16,180 bases of DNA, taken from contig CAYMZB010000028.1 in NCBI GenBank assembly GCA_964394845.1, forward strand, positions 1-16,180. The letters are read 5' to 3'. Below are positions 13,262-16,180 of the stretch, one piece after another (the first letter of the stretch is position 1; each line of letters begins with the position of its first letter). The position numbers and the translations under genes are program-made. This DNA is from CAYMZB01 sp964394845 (lineage in GTDB: Bacteria; Patescibacteriota; Microgenomatia; Daviesbacterales; UBA10151). Below the pieces are notes generated by a model. It was given only the letters and a program-made list of their open reading frames with translations, was not told the DNA's origin and searched no databases.

Positions 13262-14216
13262 ATGGATTATTGGCTATATTTTGATTATGTTCATCAAGTG
13301 TTCTACCGTAGTGAGGAACTCCTTTTGAATCATGGTAATAATAAAGATAGGGGGTTGAAGAATCAGCGCTCCCAACTGCATTAAGCGCTGAAAGAGAAGG
13401 GTTGCAAATTGGCGCAGGAGGCAATCCTACATATAAATAAGTATTGTAAGGCGAATCTATCTTCTTATCTTCTCTGGCCAGATGTCTTTTCCACCAACTC
13501 TTCTCCATATTTTGAAAACCTAAAATATATTGAAGAGTAGCGTCAGCATTAAGCCCCATCCCAATCTTAAACCTTTTTAAAAGTATTGAGGCTACCATCT
13601 TTCTTGCTTCATCAGAACGGGCTTCCCTTTCCACTATCGATGCTAAAATTACTCCTTGTGCTTCGGTTAACCCTAAAGCCTTAATTTTTGTTCTTAAATC
13701 ATCAGAATATTTAGTATCAAAATTATCTCTTAATTTTTTTGCAATCTGTTCTTCTGTAACATTATTGGCAAATAGATATGTATCGGGAAACATATATCCC
13801 TCTTTTGCTACTTTCATAAATTTTGAACTTTGAACTTTGAACTTTGAACTTAGCTCCTCTGCCATCTCTTCAACCCGCCAACCTTCTATCAAAGTTACCC
13901 AGGTATCTTCACTGCCTGTTTGCAAATTTTTTATTAGCTCTGGCAAAGACATAGAAGGAGAAAGCTTGTAAGATCCTGCCTGCAGTTTATCTGTTAAGTT
14001 ATTTTGTTTTACATAAATTTTGAAAGCTAACTCTGATTTTATTAATTTCTCTTTTTGCAACTTTTTAGCAATGTCAGATACTCCTATTCCTTTATCTATA
14101 ACAAAAACCTTTCTAGACTCATCAGACGATACACTGGCGAATTGATTATCCCAACTAACTTTTGCCAAAAAGAATACAATCAGTAAAATAATACTCAGCC
14201 AAATTAATTTTTTCAT
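13260..14216 (-). CDS. mltG: Endolytic murein transglycosylase MltG
   Basis: MltG cleaves nascent glycan strands at the cytoplasmic membrane and sets their length. Residues 4-19 are a membrane anchor (LIWLSIILLIVFF...). A LysM-like region follows (about 36-100, VFVIDKGIGVSDIAKKLQ). The YceG core includes EGYMFPDTYLF (139-149), the catalytic Glu E196 in LASIVEREA, GLNADATLQY (221-230), and SPYNTYLYVGLPPAPICNPS (255-274). The 318 residues are close to family length. Residues about 123-133 (SSKFKVQSSKF) are encoded by four tandem 7-nt repeats in the linker before the core. The ATG overlaps the ruvX stop as ATGA. It implies a peptidoglycan wall. Confidence 0.96.
   Translation of the reverse strand: MKKLIWLSIILLIVFFLAKVSWDNQFASVSSDESRKVFVIDKGIGVSDIAKKLQKEKLIKSELAFKIYVKQNNLTDKLQAGSYKLSPSMSLPELIKNLQTGSEDTWVTLIEGWRVEEMAEELSSKFKVQSSKFMKVAKEGYMFPDTYLFANNVTEEQIAKKLRDNFDTKYSDDLRTKIKALGLTEAQGVILASIVEREARSDEARKMVASILLKRFKIGMGLNADATLQYILGFQNMEKSWWKRHLAREDKKIDSPYNTYLYVGLPPAPICNPSLSALNAVGSADSSTPYLYYYHDSKGVPHYGRTLDEHNQNIANNP
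13822..13851. repeat. Tandem heptanucleotide repeat (TTTGAAC)4 within mltG
   Basis: Four perfect copies of TTTGAAC occupy 13822-13849, with two further T. Because the unit is 7 nt, gain or loss of one copy would shift the mltG frame before the catalytic domain. The encoded SSKFKVQSSKF lies in a linker. Confidence 0.9.
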
Positions 14217-14590
14217 TGATTATCTAAATATTCCTGTAAGATTATAGCAGCAGCAGTACCATCAATAACCCGGCGTTTATTTTTTGAAACATTAGATTTA
14301 ATCATTAGTGAAATTGCTTTTTGAGAAGATAGAGTTTCATCAGAGGTTACAACATCAAACCCCAGCTTTTTCAAAACATTTACAAATCCTAAAACAGTTT
14401 GACCTATTTTACCCTCCGGCAAACCCACCACGATTTTATCGAATTTTTCTAGCTTTACCAACGACACAACTTTTGCAACAGTGTCTTTAAAGTTTTTAAC
14501 TTCAATTGTTTTTAACTTAGAAGCAATATCACCTTCTGAAATTGCCAAACCAATTCTTCGCAGTCCAAAATCTACTCCTAGATATTTCAT
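14213..14590 (-). CDS. ruvX: RuvX/YqgF family nuclease
   Basis: The 125-residue RNase-H-fold protein is a Holliday-junction-resolvase-like enzyme that in E. coli processes the 5' end of pre-16S rRNA. It shows the family's strand GVDFGLRRIGLAIS (5-18, D7), KIVVGLPEG (52-60), the motif SDETLSS (83-89, D84/E85) and VIDGTAAAIILQEYLD (108-123, D110). All acidic active-site positions are present. The ATG overlaps the sortase stop by 1 nt (TAATG), and its own TGA overlaps the mltG ATG by 4 nt. ruvX next to mltG is a frequent bacterial arrangement. Confidence 0.96.
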   Translation of the reverse strand: MKYLGVDFGLRRIGLAISEGDIASKLKTIEVKNFKDTVAKVVSLVKLEKFDKIVVGLPEGKIGQTVLGFVNVLKKLGFDVVTSDETLSSQKAISLMIKSNVSKNKRRVIDGTAAAIILQEYLDNQ

Positions 14591-15228
14591 TAAATCATCT
14601 TACCTAAAATAATGAGTCTTTTAAAGTTTAACCCAGGCGGTACACAAGTCATTAAGGAAATATATCTGCCCAGTGTATCCGGCGCATTTATAACAGACAG
14701 ATCATTCGGGTCAGTTACTTTCAATTCCGAAACCTCATATTTAAACTGCACTCCCATTGCTTCAATTATAATTTGATCACCTTTTTTTAATTCTTGCAGA
14801 TTACTAAAAAAAACACTCTTTAAACTAAAAAATTGGCTTAATGCTGAATGTCCAGAGATAAAAACATTACCTTTTTCTCCGGGTAAAGCCGATCCAGGTA
14901 GATGAGCTAAACTCTTTGATAAATCATTACTATCTACAAAGACTTGTGCTCTTTCTATTTTAAGCTTTGGGATTGTTAAACTAAAATCAGTGTAATTAGC
15001 CTGAGTTTGCCTGGTTAAGTTAGAAACAAAAGCCGAGAAGTTATCTTTATTTTGTACAGAAACCCCTAAAACCTGTCCTTTATTTGTATTCGGACTAATT
15101 AACAAACCACTGTTATATTTTTGTCCGATCTGCCAAAACTGAAAAGAAGCAATAGGCAAAATTACCTGCATCAGTAAAAAAATACCTATAGATAAAAATC
15201 CAATTGGTATAATCTTTGACACTATCAT
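14590..15228 (-). CDS. Sortase (cysteine transpeptidase)
   Basis: This is a membrane-anchored sortase of 212 residues. Residues 6-29 form an N-terminal transmembrane segment. The catalytic domain has HLPGSALPGEKGNVFISGHS (109-128, catalytic H127), the strand LKKGDQIII, and SLMTCVPPGLNFKRLIILG (191-209) with C195 and R204 in the family pattern TLxTC...R. The sequence is closest to class D/E-like sortases. No LPXTG-type substrate is visible in this window, so the target is unknown. It may attach surface proteins to the wall, or fold extracytoplasmic partners. It begins within the stop of the upstream baseplate-J-like gene (ATGA overlap) and is followed by ruvX with 1-nt overlap, so it belongs to a tight four-gene operon. 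Confidence 0.95.
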   Translation of the reverse strand: MIVSKIIPIGFLSIGIFLLMQVILPIASFQFWQIGQKYNSGLLISPNTNKGQVLGVSVQNKDNFSAFVSNLTRQTQANYTDFSLTIPKLKIERAQVFVDSNDLSKSLAHLPGSALPGEKGNVFISGHSALSQFFSLKSVFFSNLQELKKGDQIIIEAMGVQFKYEVSELKVTDPNDLSVINAPDTLGRYISLMTCVPPGLNFKRLIILGKMI

Positions 15229-16136
15229 TTAAGTCCTACCTCAATTTTAATATTTTTTGCAAAGAATGGCAGCCTTTGTAATATGGAAGGAAGATTTGGA
15301 GAAATCTTAATTTCAGACCCTAAAACATTATCAATTTCCTTTATAACACCTATGGCTTCATTAAGGCTTTTACCTTTTATTTGATCTTTTATCTTTTCAG
15401 CATCTATCTTTGGCAGCAGTTTTGCTTTAAAGCGGGCCAAGAATATTAGCTTACCGTCTTTTTCAAGTTTTGACACATCAGCTTGTGTTTCAGTATCCGA
15501 TAAATCAAGTTTAAATCCATCAGGAACTTGGGTAGTAACTAAATTTGAGACAATTGATCTTAAATCAGCATCATCAAATGCTGTACCTTTGTAATGAGCT
15601 GTTAGATTTAATGAAAACTCACTGGCTTGATCGTTTACATTTTTATTGTAACTCTTCTTGACTATATTTTCCGAAAAAGCTTCCTGTAGAACTTTCTTAC
15701 TATTAAACTGCTCTTGCAGCTTTTGTTGTGCTTGTTGCCTTAAATCTGAAGATAATTTAGCAAGCAATCTTTGCTGATCATCTGAGGAAACAACTGTGAC
15801 TTCCTTTGAAGTACCTCCGGAAAAATTACCTTCAGCCCTGGCCACAAACTGAGAAGTTGGATAATTTGCAATAGTTAAATTTGTTTTTGAAGCTAAATTA
15901 CCATCCGCACCTACATCAATTGCAGTTACAGTTACAGTTACAGTACTTTTAGAATCAGCGTCAGCAGCGGTTGCTGAAACTGAAGCAGATCTATCTAACT
16001 TAAACTTTAATCCCTTAGGACTGGTTAAACTTGCCCCTGATGAGAAACTTTGGCCTTGATCTGTATTATTAATAATATCACTATTGACATCACCGGAATT
16101 CTGGCGTATACTCCCATTCCCCTCACGTAATAACAA
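15225..16136 (-). CDS. Extracytoplasmic protein with baseplate-J-like region (5' end unresolved)
   Basis: This is a predicted secreted or membrane-anchored beta-rich protein. The segment INNTDQGQSFSSGASLTSPK through KGLKFKLDRSASVSAT, then TVTVTVTAIDVGADGNLASK and EGNFSGGTSKEVTVVSSDD, matches the pattern of baseplate J/gp47-like domains found in CPR membrane proteins (SPKGLxFxLD, V-A-x-x-G-x-x-N, GGT). A helical Gln/Lys-rich stretch (DLRQQAQQKLQEQF) and an alpha/beta tail follow. It shares a 4-nt overlap with the sortase start. No ATG occurs in the frame; a TTG at 16136 is the only start in the window and lacks a Shine-Dalgarno. The frame is open to the right edge, encoding a hydrophobic stretch ...FFIIAPLVELLL. 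It is probably 5'-incomplete. The role (surface assembly) is inferred from its sortase neighbour. Confidence 0.7.
   Translation of the reverse strand: MLLREGNGSIRQNSGDVNSDIINNTDQGQSFSSGASLTSPKGLKFKLDRSASVSATAADADSKSTVTVTVTAIDVGADGNLASKTNLTIANYPTSQFVARAEGNFSGGTSKEVTVVSSDDQQRLLAKLSSDLRQQAQQKLQEQFNSKKVLQEAFSENIVKKSYNKNVNDQASEFSLNLTAHYKGTAFDDADLRSIVSNLVTTQVPDGFKLDLSDTETQADVSKLEKDGKLIFLARFKAKLLPKIDAEKIKDQIKGKSLNEAIGVIKEIDNVLGSEIKISPNLPSILQRLPFFAKNIKIEVGLK
15923..15945. repeat. In-frame hexanucleotide repeat (CAGTTA)
   Basis: CAGTTA occurs three times in tandem plus a partial CAGTA (15923-15945). On the minus strand it encodes alternating Thr-Val residues (TVTVTVT) of a beta strand in the baseplate-J-like protein. 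Unit changes would keep the reading frame. Confidence 0.8.
16084..16112 (+). promoter_or_regulatory. Near-consensus plus-strand promoter
   Basis: TTGACA (16084-16089) is a perfect -35. It is followed by an optimal 17-nt spacer and TATACT (16107-16112), 5 of 6 bases of the -10. Transcription would start near 16119, before an AGAGGGG Shine-Dalgarno and an ATG at 16156. It is the strongest sigma-70-like match in the window and points away from the minus-strand genes. Confidence 0.5.
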
Positions 16137-16155
16137 TTCAACGAGAGGGGCAATT

Positions 16156-16180
16156 ATGAAAAAAGAAAAAACTGTAAAAC
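16156..16180 (+). CDS. Possible start of a divergent gene (leaves window at right)
   Basis: ATG at 16156 begins MKKEKTVK and runs off the edge after 8 codons. AGAGGGG (16144-16150) is placed 5 nt upstream and a near-consensus promoter lies at 16084-16112. CCCCTC (16119-16124) could pair with the GAGGGG of this site, hiding it. Too little protein is present to name a product. The minus-strand frame of the baseplate-J-like gene is also open here, and only one of the two is likely to be real. Confidence 0.4.

Noticed and set aside
1..16180. CRISPR arrays, tRNA or rRNA genes, insertion sequences
   Set aside because: No repeat-spacer pattern, cloverleaf-like T-loop/anticodon arrangement, rRNA core or transposase was seen on either strand.

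Overview
The window reads as one stretch of a low-GC bacterial chromosome. Nearly every gene lies on the minus strand, so transcription runs from the right edge to the left. UGA is used as a normal stop (for example at the ends of the right-hand membrane-associated gene and of ruvX), so this is not a UGA-recoded lineage. A probable source is a Patescibacteria/CPR genome, perhaps Microgenomates-like. The reasons are tightly overlapping genes, few Shine-Dalgarno sites, a baseplate-J-like membrane protein next to a sortase, a stand-alone riboflavin kinase, and an actinobacterial/Chloroflexi-type coiled-coil insert in RpoC. This assignment is inference from gene content; no marker tree was made.

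Layout from right to left in transcription order. (1) 16180-13260 is a cell-envelope block: an extracytoplasmic protein with a baseplate-J-like region, a sortase, ruvX and mltG, joined by 1-4 nt overlaps. At the extreme right a near-consensus plus-strand promoter, a Shine-Dalgarno and an ATG suggest a divergent gene that leaves the window. (2) 13215-11833 is a compact cassette: hicB antitoxin, hicA toxin, a Nudix hydrolase and a stand-alone riboflavin kinase, driven by an extended -10 promoter almost on top of the hicB ATG. (3) 11783-1 is the transcription/translation super-operon: rpoB, rpoC, rpsL, rpsG, a 73-residue GreA coiled-coil-only protein, fusA, a NiCoT-type metal transporter and tuf (cut by the left edge).

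The main surprises are in block 3. rpoB is interrupted by an in-frame TAA in the lobe region, so beta would be made as two pieces (or as a broken gene, or this is a sequence error). A stand-alone GreA finger domain sits between rpsG and fusA behind a terminator-like hairpin whose 3' arm is also the only Shine-Dalgarno. A nickel/cobalt-type permease separates fusA from tuf. tuf has its own TGn-extended promoter so close to the ATG that its mRNA should be leaderless; hicB has the same geometry. No tRNA, rRNA, insertion sequence or CRISPR array was seen, and there is no non-genic stretch over 300 bases.
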